Assembly: GCF_040649515.1 (NCBI RefSeq)
Contig: NZ_JBEZFP010000022.1
Span: 21,037-85,036 of the forward strand
Origin: Yinghuangia elevatio
GTDB lineage: Bacteria; Actinomycetota; Actinomycetes; Streptomycetales; Streptomycetaceae
DNA: 64,000 bases
Reading direction: 5' to 3'
Each line of letters starts with the position of its first letter. Position 1 is the stretch's first letter. The notes under the pieces are model-generated. The model ran no database searches, was not told where the DNA came from, and worked only from the letters and a program-made list of their open reading frames with translations. A program made the translations under genes and the position numbers. Shown here piece after piece: positions 56,771 to 64,000 of the stretch.

Positions 56771-56968
56771 GTCTTCCAATATAGGAACATTCTGGACTAG
56801 TTCAAGAGAACGCGCATGATCAGAATCTGTCGAGTTCAAATCTGAGGGGATTTGCCAGGTTGGAACTCTTCCGGAAGGTCTCTCCCGGAGATTCGGTCCC
56901 GTGGTTCCCGTGGTGCTTCCGCCGCCGCCCAGATCCGGAAGGTCCGTACGCCTGCCGGAACAACACGC
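56771..56968. other. Divergent Fur and oxidoreductase promoter region
   Basis: The first 60 bases (56771-56830) are AT-rich and contain GAACATTC, GTTCAAG and GATCAGAATC, plausible Fur/CatR-type sites. The remaining part is GC-rich. No gene seen. Confidence 0.4.
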
Positions 56969-58060
56969 ATGCTGGTCACGTTGCCCCTTGACGTGCCTTC
57001 TCATGCCTCGACACCGTCGATACCGCTGTCCGTGCTGGACGTCGCCCCGGTCGGAACCGGCTACACCGCGACCGAGGCGCTCCACACCACCACCGAGCTC
57101 GCGCGGCGCGCCGAGCAGTGGGGCTACCACCGTTTCTGGGTGGCCGAGCACCACAACATGCCCGGTATCGCGAGTTCCTCGCCGCCGGTCCTGCTCGCAC
57201 ACCTCGCCGCGCACACCACCACGCTGCGACTCGGGTCCGGCGGCGTCATGCTGCCCAACCACGCCCCCCTGGTGGTCGCGGAGCAGTTCGGCACGCTCCA
57301 GGCGCTGCACCCCGGGCGCATCGACATCGGCCTCGGGCGCGCGCCGGGCACCGACCAGCACACCGCGAGGGCGCTGCGGCGCAGCACGGAGGCGCTGTCG
57401 GTGGACGACTTCCCGCAGCAACTCGGGGAGCTGATCGGGTTCCTGACCGGGTCGTTCCGCGAGGGGCACCCGTACTCGCGGATCCATGCGGTGCCCGGCC
57501 CGGCGTCCGGCATCGAGCCGGGCGGCGAGCGGGACGCGGCGCGGGCGCCGATCTGGCTGCTCGGGTCGAGCGGCTACAGCGCGCAGCTCGCCGGCATCCT
57601 GGGCCTGCCGTTCGCGTTCGCGCACCACTTCAGCGGCGAGCACACGCTGCCCGCGCTGGCGCTGTACCGGGAGCACTTCCAGCCGTCGGAGGACCTGAAG
57701 GAGCCGTACGCGATGATCGCCGCCGGGGTGATCGCGGCCGGCACCGCGGAGGAGGCGGAGCGGCTCGGGCGGGCGCAGGCGCTCGGCATGCTGCGGCTGC
57801 GCAGCGGGCGCCCGGGTCTCCAGCCGAGTCCGGAGGAGGCCGAGGAGTACCTGTGGTCGCCCGCCGAGCGCGACTTCGTCGAGTCGTACCAGCGGCAGCA
57901 CGTGATCGGCGACGCCGACGCGGTGCGGCGCGGGCTGCACGACCTCGTGGAGCGGACGGCGGTCGACGAGCTGATGGTCGTCAGCAACGTGCACGGGCAC
58001 GCGGCGCGCCTGGCGTCGTACGAGATCATCGCCCGCGAGTGGGGGTTGCCCGGCGTGTGA
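56969..58060 (+). CDS. Luciferase-like flavin-dependent oxidoreductase (LLM class, MsnO8 family)
   Basis: This 363-residue protein follows the pattern PLSVLDVAPVGTGYTATEAL, HRFWVAEHHNMPGIASS, LRLGSGGVMLPNHAPL and RIDIGLGRAPGTDQHTARAL of the LLM/alkanal monooxygenase-like group using FMNH2. The substrate is unknown. Start ATG 56969 lacks a strong ribosome-binding site. It converges with the ABC exporter genes, with stop codons joined by a short tandem repeat. A link to the divergent Fur gene is possible. Confidence 0.9.
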   Translation: MLVTLPLDVPSHASTPSIPLSVLDVAPVGTGYTATEALHTTTELARRAEQWGYHRFWVAEHHNMPGIASSSPPVLLAHLAAHTTTLRLGSGGVMLPNHAPLVVAEQFGTLQALHPGRIDIGLGRAPGTDQHTARALRRSTEALSVDDFPQQLGELIGFLTGSFREGHPYSRIHAVPGPASGIEPGGERDAARAPIWLLGSSGYSAQLAGILGLPFAFAHHFSGEHTLPALALYREHFQPSEDLKEPYAMIAAGVIAAGTAEEAERLGRAQALGMLRLRSGRPGLQPSPEEAEEYLWSPAERDFVESYQRQHVIGDADAVRRGLHDLVERTAVDELMVVSNVHGHAARLASYEIIAREWGLPGV

Positions 58061-58064
58061 GGCC

Positions 58065-58094
58065 GGGCAGTCGGGCAGTCGGGCGTCGGGCTCA
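58065..58094. repeat. Short tandem repeat including the ABC exporter stop codon
   Basis: Units GGGCAGTC, GGGCAGTC, GGGCGTC and GGGCTCA; the last contains the stop codon (TCA, 58092-58094) of the minus-strand exporter gene. Confidence 0.65.
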
Positions 58095-60257
58095 GACGAG
58101 CGACTCGCGCCACGCCCGGTGGAGGGCGCCGAAGCGCCCTTCGCCGCCGGCAGCGTCGTCACCGGCAGCGTCGTCACCGATGCCCGCCACGAGGTCGTCC
58201 GGTGTGCCGTCCTCGACGATCCGGCCGTCGTGGACGACGAGCACGCGGTCGGCGATCTCGACGGTCGACAGGCGGTGCGCGATGATCACCGCGGTCCGCC
58301 CCTCCAGGACGGTCGCGAGGGCGCGCTGCACGGCCCGTTCGCCCGGGATGTCGAGGGACGAGGTCGCCTCGTCGAGGATCAGCACCGCCGGGTCGGCGAG
58401 CAACGCCCGTGCGAACGCCACGAGTTGGCGCTGACCCGCGGACAGCCGGGCGCCGCGCTTGCGGACGTCCGTGTCGAAGCCGTCGGGCAGTGCCGCGATA
58501 AACTCGTAGGCGCCCAAGGCCCGGGCGGCCTCCTCGATCTGCTCGCGGGTCGCGTCCGGGCGCCCGATCGCGATGTTGTCCGCGACGGATCCGCTGAACA
58601 GGAACGACTCCTGGGTGATCATCGTCAGTTCGCCGCGTAGCTGAGGTGTCGTCAACTCCCGCAGGTCCACGCCGTCCAGGCGCACCGCGCCGGTGGTCGG
58701 GTCGTAGAACCGGGCGAGCAGCTTGGCCACCGTCGACTTGCCCGCGCCCGTCTCGCCCACCAGCGCGACCGTCTGGCCGCGCGGGATCGTCAGGTCGATC
58801 CGGGGCAACACGGTGACGCCGTCCTGGTAGCCGAACCGGACGCCGTCGAAGGTGACTTCACGCCCCTTGCCGGAACGCTCGGGCAGCGACCCGGGCTCCG
58901 CCGGTTCGGCGACGCCCGGCTCGTGCGCCAGGAGCCCGGCGATCTTCTCCAGGCCGGCGGCGGCCGTCTGGTAGGTGTTGAGGGCGAGGGCCAGGTCGTC
59001 CAGCGGTTCGTACATGCGCCGGACGTAGAGCGCGATCGCGGCGAGCACGCCCAGTTCGAGACCGCCGTCGGCAACCCGGTAGGCGCCCACGGCCAGTGCC
59101 CCGACCAGGGTCAGGTTGCCGATGAGCATGAGCGCCGGGGCGAACCAGGCGAACAGCACCAGGGTTTCGGTGTTGACCTCGGTGTAGCGGCGGTTGAGGA
59201 CGCGGAAGATCCCGGCGTTGCGCGGCTCGCGCCGGAACGCCTGGACGGCGCGGATGCCGTTGAGGGTCTCGATGTACTGCGTGGTCATGGCCGCGCTCGT
59301 GGTGCGGGTGCCGCGGTACGCCCGGGCCGAGCGCCGCGCGTACCAGACCGTGGCCACGGACAGCGGCACGAGACCGGACATCACGAGCAGCGCCAACGGG
59401 ACGTCCAGCACGAACAGGAAGCCCAGCGAGACCCAGAACGTCAGTACCGCCGTGGTCAGTCCGTCGAGTCCGTCCTCGACCAGTTCCTGGACGGCGTCGA
59501 CGTCGCTGGTGGCACGCGACACGATGCGGCCCGAGGTGTACCGCTCGTGGAAGTCGAGGCTGAGGCGCTGCGCGTGGCCGAAGATGCGGGCGCGCAGTTC
59601 GAGCAGCACGCCCTGCCCGGCCCGGGCGGCCACCACCTGGAAGGCGAACTGGCTGCCCGCGGTGACCAGTCCGCAGGCGGCGTAGGCGACGGCGATCCAC
59701 ACGAGGGTGCCGTGGTCCCCGGCGACGGCGTCCGGCACCGCGCGGTCGATGGCCAGGCCGATCAGGAGCGGTCCGGCCACCATCGCGGCCTGGGACAGCA
59801 GGCTGACGAGCGCCGCGACGACCAGGGTGCCGCGGTGCGGCGCCAGCAGCGAGGCGAGGAGCCGGCGGGCGTCACCGCGGCGGGGCTTGCCGAGGTCGGC
59901 GAGCGGCAGGCCGGAGCCCTCGGCGTCGGCCTCGCCGTCGGAAGGACGGGAGCTGACGCCGCGCCACGCCATCGGGTCGGCGGGGTGCCGCTCGTGGTCG
60001 TGGGTGTGGTCGCGCTTGCGGCCCGGTGTGTGGCTGCGGCTGTGCTCGTGGCCGGGGCCTGGGGAGTCGGGGCTCGGGAGGTCAGGGCTGGGGGAGCCGA
60101 GGCTGGGGGAGTCCTGGCTGGGGGAGCCGGGGCCAGGGAGCTCGGGGCCGGGCGAGTCGGGGCCCGGGGAGTCGGGGCCGGGGGAGTCGGGGCCAGGAAG
60201 CTTGGGGCCGGGCGAGTCAGGGCCCGGGGAGTCAGGGCCCGGGGAGTCGGGGGTCAC
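58092..60257 (-). CDS. ABC exporter half-transporter with canonical ATPase site and PDSPG-repeat N terminus
   Basis: This 721-residue exporter subunit has six membrane segments (about 135-410) and an ATPase domain with Walker A GETGAGKST, signature RLSAGQRQL and Walker B with Glu in LILDEATSSLD. The first 69 residues are 13 pentapeptide units of the PDSPG/PKLPG/PGSPS kind, followed by a His-rich stretch (70-92). GTG 60257 follows AGGAGG and overlaps the partner stop codon (GTGA), so the repeats are translated. The partner gene encodes a half-transporter with a degenerate ATPase site; together they form a heterodimer of the TM287/288 or BmrCD type. Substrate unknown. Confidence 0.9.
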   Translation of the reverse strand: MTPDSPGPDSPGPDSPGPKLPGPDSPGPDSPGPDSPGPELPGPGSPSQDSPSLGSPSPDLPSPDSPGPGHEHSRSHTPGRKRDHTHDHERHPADPMAWRGVSSRPSDGEADAEGSGLPLADLGKPRRGDARRLLASLLAPHRGTLVVAALVSLLSQAAMVAGPLLIGLAIDRAVPDAVAGDHGTLVWIAVAYAACGLVTAGSQFAFQVVAARAGQGVLLELRARIFGHAQRLSLDFHERYTSGRIVSRATSDVDAVQELVEDGLDGLTTAVLTFWVSLGFLFVLDVPLALLVMSGLVPLSVATVWYARRSARAYRGTRTTSAAMTTQYIETLNGIRAVQAFRREPRNAGIFRVLNRRYTEVNTETLVLFAWFAPALMLIGNLTLVGALAVGAYRVADGGLELGVLAAIALYVRRMYEPLDDLALALNTYQTAAAGLEKIAGLLAHEPGVAEPAEPGSLPERSGKGREVTFDGVRFGYQDGVTVLPRIDLTIPRGQTVALVGETGAGKSTVAKLLARFYDPTTGAVRLDGVDLRELTTPQLRGELTMITQESFLFSGSVADNIAIGRPDATREQIEEAARALGAYEFIAALPDGFDTDVRKRGARLSAGQRQLVAFARALLADPAVLILDEATSSLDIPGERAVQRALATVLEGRTAVIIAHRLSTVEIADRVLVVHDGRIVEDGTPDDLVAGIGDDAAGDDAAGGEGRFGALHRAWRESLV
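60051..60251 (-). repeat. 15-bp tandem repeats encoding PDSPG units in the ABC exporter
   Basis: Thirteen 15-bp units in frame, GGGGAGTCGGGGCCG-like on the plus strand, encode residues 3-69. Several units are identical, others carry substitutions. Repeat units are multiples of three bases, so length change would not alter the frame. Confidence 0.8.
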
Positions 60258-62089
60258 ACTGCCTCCTGGGCCGGTGTTCGGTGGTGCTCCCGCCCGGCGC
60301 GCAACCGCGGCGTGTCGGCGGCCATCAGGTGCCGGTACGCGGCGCTGCGCTGGAGGAGCTGGTCGTGCGTGCCGACCGCGGCGATGCGTCCGGCGTCCAG
60401 GACCGCCACGCGGTCGGCGAGCTGCACGGTGCTGGGGCGGTGCGCGACGACGAGGGCGGTGGTGGTGGCCAGGACGGCGCGCAATGCGCGTTCGACCTGG
60501 GCCTCGGTGTGCACGTCGAGTGCCGACAGCGGGTCGTCGAGGACCAGGACGGCCGGGCGTGAGACCACCGCCCGTGCCAGTGCCAGGCGTTGGCGCTGAC
60601 CGCCGGAGAGGTCGAGGCCTTCCTCACCGATACGGGTGTCGAGGCCCCACGGCAAGTCGTGGACGAACTCCGCCTGGGCGACGCGGAGTGCGCGCTCGAC
60701 GTCCTCGTCGGTGCCTTCGGGGAAACCGAGCAGGACGTTCTCCCGCACGCTCATGGAGAACAGCACGGGTTCCTCGAACGCGACCGACACGATCCGGCGC
60801 AGGCGTTCGACGGGGAGGTCGCGCAGGTCGACGCCGTCGAGGGCGATGCGGCCGCCGGTCACGTCGTACAGGCGCGGGACCAGGGCGGTGAGGGTCGACT
60901 TGCCGCATCCGGTGGGGCCGACCAGGGCGATGGTCTCGCCGGGGCGGACCGCGAGGTCGACGCCGCGCAGCAGCTCCGGGGCGTCGGACGGGCCGTCGGG
61001 GAAGCGGAAGCGCACGTTCTCGAACGCGAGGGCGCCGGTGACCCGGACGGGGTCGATCGGGCGCTCCCGTTCGGGGATCTCGCCGCCGGCGTCCATGACC
61101 TCGAAGTAGCGGTCGGCCGCGGCGGCGGCGTCAGTGGTGGCGGCGAGCAGCCAACCGAACGACTCGATCGGCCAGCGCAGGTACATGACGATGGCGAAGA
61201 AGGCGACCAGTTCACCGGTCGTCGTGGCGCCGTCCGCGACCTGGAGCACGCCGACCGCGAGGGCGGCGGCGACCATCAGCTCGGGGACGGCCACCAGGAC
61301 CCCCCAGATGATGCCGACGAGGCGGGCCTTCTCCGTCTCGGTGCGGCGCAGTTCGCGGGTGAGGGCGGCGTACTTGTGGTCCATGGCGCGATTGCGGCCG
61401 AACGCCTTGAGGACGCGGATGCCGAGGACCGACTCCTCCATCACCGTGGCGACGTCGCCGGCCTGGTCCTGGGCGCGGCGGGTGACGACGGCGTAGCGCT
61501 TCTCGAAGAGGTGGCTGAGGAACATGACGGGGACCGCCACGGCGGTCACGATCAGCGCGAGGACCGGGTTGACGGTGAAGAGCAGGACCGATCCGACCAC
61601 GAACGTCGCGGCGTTGACGAAGAGGAAGATGACGACGAACGACAGGAATTGGCGGAGTTGGCCGAGGTCGCGCGAGGCGCGGGAGAGGAGTTGGCCGGAC
61701 TGCCACTTGTCGTGGAAGGAGACCGGGCGGGTCTGGAGGTGCTCGTAGAGCGCGTTCCGCATCGTCTCCTCGACGCGGGGGAGCGAGCGGTGGGTCAGCA
61801 TGCGGCGGGCCCAGTAGAAGAACGCCTCCAGGACGCCGAGGGCGAGGAGGAGCAGGACCCACGGCCACAGCGCGCCGGTGTCGCGTTCCGCCACCGGGCC
61901 GTCGACGACGCGGGCGACGACCAGGGGGATCATCAGGCCGGTGGTGGTCGACAGGAGCGCGGTCAGGGCACTGCCGACCAGGCGGCCGCGCACCGGACGG
62001 ACATACGGGCGCAGCCGCATGAGACTGGCGACGGTCGACTTCTTGGGTCTTGTGGACCCGGTCGACGTCGTGGGCGTGGGATCGGCCAT
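60254..62089 (-). CDS. ABC exporter half-transporter with degenerate ATPase site
   Basis: This 611-residue subunit has six membrane segments (about 30-335) and an ATPase domain with Walker A GPTGCGKST, signature DLSGGQRQR and Walker B VLVLDDPLSALD, in which the catalytic Glu is Asp. The Q-loop reads AFEEPVLF and lacks the usual Gln. The H-loop VAHRPST is kept. Such degenerate sites are typical for one subunit of heterodimeric exporters. ATG 62089 begins the two-gene operon. The upstream 750 bases are a G-rich repeat array. Confidence 0.9.
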   Translation of the reverse strand: MADPTPTTSTGSTRPKKSTVASLMRLRPYVRPVRGRLVGSALTALLSTTTGLMIPLVVARVVDGPVAERDTGALWPWVLLLLALGVLEAFFYWARRMLTHRSLPRVEETMRNALYEHLQTRPVSFHDKWQSGQLLSRASRDLGQLRQFLSFVVIFLFVNAATFVVGSVLLFTVNPVLALIVTAVAVPVMFLSHLFEKRYAVVTRRAQDQAGDVATVMEESVLGIRVLKAFGRNRAMDHKYAALTRELRRTETEKARLVGIIWGVLVAVPELMVAAALAVGVLQVADGATTTGELVAFFAIVMYLRWPIESFGWLLAATTDAAAAADRYFEVMDAGGEIPERERPIDPVRVTGALAFENVRFRFPDGPSDAPELLRGVDLAVRPGETIALVGPTGCGKSTLTALVPRLYDVTGGRIALDGVDLRDLPVERLRRIVSVAFEEPVLFSMSVRENVLLGFPEGTDEDVERALRVAQAEFVHDLPWGLDTRIGEEGLDLSGGQRQRLALARAVVSRPAVLVLDDPLSALDVHTEAQVERALRAVLATTTALVVAHRPSTVQLADRVAVLDAGRIAAVGTHDQLLQRSAAYRHLMAADTPRLRAGREHHRTPAQEAV

Positions 62090-62281
62090 GATCCCCGACG
62101 GTACGTCGGTCGCCGGGAGCGGTCATCTGGTTTTTCCGGCCTGCTGTCGGTACGACGGGGCGGGGCGTGGCCGGGTCGAACGTGTGGTCGGGGGCGGTAG
62201 GTCTTCGTCGATTCGCGTGGTTGGAGGCCGTGGCCCGGACCTTCCGGTCGCGTGGATCGTTCCCGAGGTAGGAAGGGAAGG

Positions 62282-62815
62282 GAAGGGAAGGCGGGCGCGT
62301 GGGGGCGGGCGGGACGTTGCGCGAGCTGGGCGGTGTCGTGCTTTCCGGGCGGGACGCGCGAGGGCGGGCGGTGTCGTGCTTTCCGGGCCAGGACTGCGCG
62401 GTGTCGCCTGGGGGATCAGATGGGGTGTGCGGGCGGGGCGTTGTCCGGGCTGGGCGGTGTCGTGTTTGCCGGGCGCGGCGCGTGGTGTGTGGGTGGAGAG
62501 TTGCCCGAGCCTGGCAGTGTCGTGTTCACCGGGCCAAGCCCACGCGGTGTCGCCCGGGGGATCAGATGGGGTGTGCGGGTGGGACGTGGCCCGGGCCGGG
62601 CGATTTCGTGCTCACCGGGCGCGGCGCGTGGTGTGTGGGTGGGGAGTTGCCCGAGCTGGGCGGTGTCGTGTTCACCGGGCTGCCGGGCCAGGACTGCGCG
62701 GTGTCGCCTGGGGGATCAGATGGGGTGTGCGGGCGGGGCGTTGCCCGGGCCGGGCGTGTCGTGCTCACCGGGCCGCCGGGCCAAGACTGCGCGGTATCGC
62801 CCGGGGATCAAAGTC
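62282..62815. repeat. G-rich degenerate tandem repeat array between ABC exporter and nucleotidyltransferase genes
   Basis: Long units begin with GGGCCA at 62385, 62531, 62685 and 62778; unit lengths are 146, 154 and 93 bp, then a partial unit. Inside, a roughly 35-bp core of the type GTTGCCCGAGCTGGGCGGTG recurs about seven times from 62316. Three copies of GGGGGATCAGATGGGGTGTG occur. Unit lengths are not all multiples of three, so coding is unlikely although frames are open. The plus strand is strongly G-rich. 62090-62281 has no gene either. Confidence 0.85.
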
Positions 62816-62836
62816 GAGTTGGAGGTATTGCACCTG

Positions 62837-63436
62837 ATGGCCACCGGACCGCGGCCCGTTGCGGGCCTGTTGCTGGCCGCCGGCGGCGGGTCCCGTCTCG
62901 GCGGGCGGCCGAAGGCTCTGCTGCCGTTCCGCGGGCGGCCGCTGGTGGAGCACGGTCTGCGCTTGTTGCGGGACGGCGGTTGCGCGGAGGTCGTGGTGGT
63001 CCTCGGTGCCGCCGCCGACCAGGTGCTCGCCGACGCGGACCTGGGGGCCGCCCGAGTGGTGCGCAACACGGAGTGGGAGACGGGCATGGGCTCGTCGCTA
63101 CGCGCGGGGCTGGCCGCGTTGCCGGAGGACGCGTCCGCGGCGGTCGTCGCGTTGGTGGACATGCCCGGTGCGGGGGGCGCGGCCGTGGCCCGGCTGGTCG
63201 AGGAACACCTGGTCCGCGGGGCCGAGTTGGCGGCCGCCTCGTACGACGGTCGGCGCGGGCACCCGGTGCTGTTCGCGTCTCGGTGGTGGCGGGACATCGC
63301 GGCAGAGGCCCAGGGCGACGCCGGGGCGCGCGGGTTCCTGGCCGCGCATGCGGCGTCGCTGCGGCTCGTTGAGTGCGGGGATGTCGCCGAGGCCTACGAC
63401 GTCGACACCCCGGAGGACCTCGGCCGCCTCTGCTGA
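62837..63436 (+). CDS. MobA/MocA-like nucleotidyltransferase
   Basis: This 199-residue protein has the NTP-transferase signature LLLAAGGGSRLGGRPKALLPFRG, then ALVDMPG for the metal site, and GHPVLFASRWW. It is similar to MocA/MobA-type enzymes that attach CMP or GMP to molybdenum cofactor, but other nucleotidyl transfers are possible. Start ATG 62837 has a GGAGG 11 bases upstream. The molybdenum hydroxylase at 13-17 kb would be a client for cofactor maturation. The upstream repeat array runs almost to its start. Confidence 0.85.
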   Translation: MATGPRPVAGLLLAAGGGSRLGGRPKALLPFRGRPLVEHGLRLLRDGGCAEVVVVLGAAADQVLADADLGAARVVRNTEWETGMGSSLRAGLAALPEDASAAVVALVDMPGAGGAAVARLVEEHLVRGAELAAASYDGRRGHPVLFASRWWRDIAAEAQGDAGARGFLAAHAASLRLVECGDVAEAYDVDTPEDLGRLC

Positions 63437-63490
63437 CTGGCGCTGCGGGCGGTCCGGGCGTGGATTGTCGCCCCTGCCCGCCCGTTCGCT

Positions 63491-63585
63491 CTACCCGCCC
63501 TGCCCGCCGGTCGTCGGCCTACCCGCCCTACCCGCCCGTTCGCCCTACCTTCCCTACCTGCCCTGCCCCGCGCTACCCCTCGTCA
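63491..63585. repeat. CTACCCGCCC-type repeats ending on the IclR stop codon
   Basis: CTACCCGCCC at 63491, 63519 and 63528, then CTACCTTCC- and CTACCTGCC-like copies, ending in CTACCCCTCG, whose CTA (63573-63575) is the minus-strand IclR stop codon. Confidence 0.65.
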
Positions 63586-64000
63586 CCCGCTTCCGGCGCG
63601 CCGCCGAGGGCCGCGCCGAGTCGGGCGGCGATCTCCTGGGCGGTGGCGACGAGTTCCTTCTCGTCGATGGCCCGGATGCGGCCCTCGGGCCCGGAGACGG
63701 ACAGTGCGGTGGCGGTGGGGGCGCCGGGGACGACGACGGCGATGCAGCGCACGCCGAGTTCCTGCTCCTGGTCGTCGACCGCGTAGCCGCGCTCCCGGAT
63801 CGCGGCGAACTGCCGCAGCAGCTCCGCGGGTTCGGTGACGGTGTAGGAGGTGTGCGCGGTCAGCGGCCCGGGCCCGAGCGTACGGGCGGCCTGCTCCTCG
63901 GGGAGTTGCGCGAGCAGGGCCTTGCCGACGGCCGTGCAGTGCGGCTGGACGCGCCGCCCGACCTCGGTGAACATCCGCATCGAGTGCCGTCCCGGCACTC
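63573..64000 (-). CDS. IclR-family regulator, C-terminal part (5' end outside window)
   Basis: The last 142 residues of an IclR effector domain: PHCTAVGKALLAQL, LLRQFAAIRERGYAVDDQEQELGVRCIAVVV and a final IAARLGAALGG. The DNA-binding domain lies beyond the right edge. The QELGVRCIA segment is the usual IclR ligand pocket. In streptomycetes such genes next to ureide catabolism genes are allR, but that cannot be checked here. Confidence 0.88.
   Translation of the reverse strand, partial: VPGRHSMRMFTEVGRRVQPHCTAVGKALLAQLPEEQAARTLGPGPLTAHTSYTVTEPAELLRQFAAIRERGYAVDDQEQELGVRCIAVVVPGAPTATALSVSGPEGRIRAIDEKELVATAQEIAARLGAALGGAPEAGDEG

Noticed and set aside
62252..62836. Open frame through the repeat array in frame with the nucleotidyltransferase
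   Set aside because: Repeat units of 146 and 154 bp shift frame, so a conserved protein repeat is impossible; the true start at 62837 matches the family N terminus.
1..64000. CRISPR arrays and insertion sequences
   Set aside because: No regularly spaced identical repeats of 25-40 bp with unique spacers and no transposase were found. The IS30-like helix-turn-helix at 20832-21566 lacks any transposase catalytic domain.

Overview
The window is very GC-rich, has dense genes with GTG/ATG starts, and carries smpB-ssrA, DUF3039, DUF2017, DUF3618, a Mec/CysO/CysM cysteine pathway and a guanidine-III riboswitch in front of a small exporter. Together with a gene order that I recall as similar to the ftsX-to-bcp part of the Streptomyces chromosome, this points to a Streptomycetaceae-type actinobacterium (Streptomyces, Kitasatospora, Embleya, Yinghuangia or a relative). 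It reads as core chromosome with lineage-specific insertions. I see no prophage, conjugative element, insertion sequence or CRISPR array.

Layout. 1-4.7 kb: end of ftsX, an M23 peptidoglycan hydrolase, an S41 protease, smpB and tmRNA. 4.8-7.3 kb (minus): AGE-family sugar epimerase/isomerase, PfkB sugar kinase and a KTSC-domain protein. 7.9-13 kb: malic enzyme, HU, murA, YqgE, DUF3039. 13.2-17.7 kb: a three-subunit xanthine-dehydrogenase-like molybdenum hydroxylase with a coupled 23-residue ORF and divergent active-site motifs. 17.8-25.3 kb: TetR/SDR pair with three operators, a metallo-hydrolase, a regulator and DUF4097 gene around a shared promoter with repeated boxes, an MFS exporter, and two small unknown proteins. 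25.7-33.2 kb: a superfamily II helicase, IclR regulator, Lon-like protease, AsnC regulator diverging from hpd, and a GlcD-type flavoprotein. 33.3-40.2 kb: DUF4240, two RDD membrane proteins, an M6 protease, and the NAD-salvage genes pncA and pncB. 40.3-49.2 kb: clpS, DUF2017, Mec protease, a cysteine-type leader peptide, cysO, cysM, murI, a metallo-hydrolase, rph, rdgB, a sulfite-oxidase-like protein and tRNA-Leu(UAG). 49.2-56.2 kb: HNH nuclease, bcp, a cbiMNQO metal importer, DUF3618, a GroES-like protein, guanidine riboswitch plus exporter, and a ricin-lectin protein. 56.3-64 kb: a Fur regulator, luciferase-like oxidoreductase, a heterodimeric ABC exporter, a large G-rich repeat array, a MobA/MocA-like nucleotidyltransferase and the end of an IclR regulator.

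Three themes recur. Many genes have a TAnnnT -10 element 6-9 bases before the start codon and no ribosome-binding site, which suggests leaderless mRNAs. Short degenerate tandem repeats sit at or across stop codons of several genes. The sulfur block (leader peptide, JAMM protease, carrier protein ending in Gly-Gly-Ala, cysteine synthase) looks like a complete regulated pathway for protein-thiocarboxylate cysteine synthesis.
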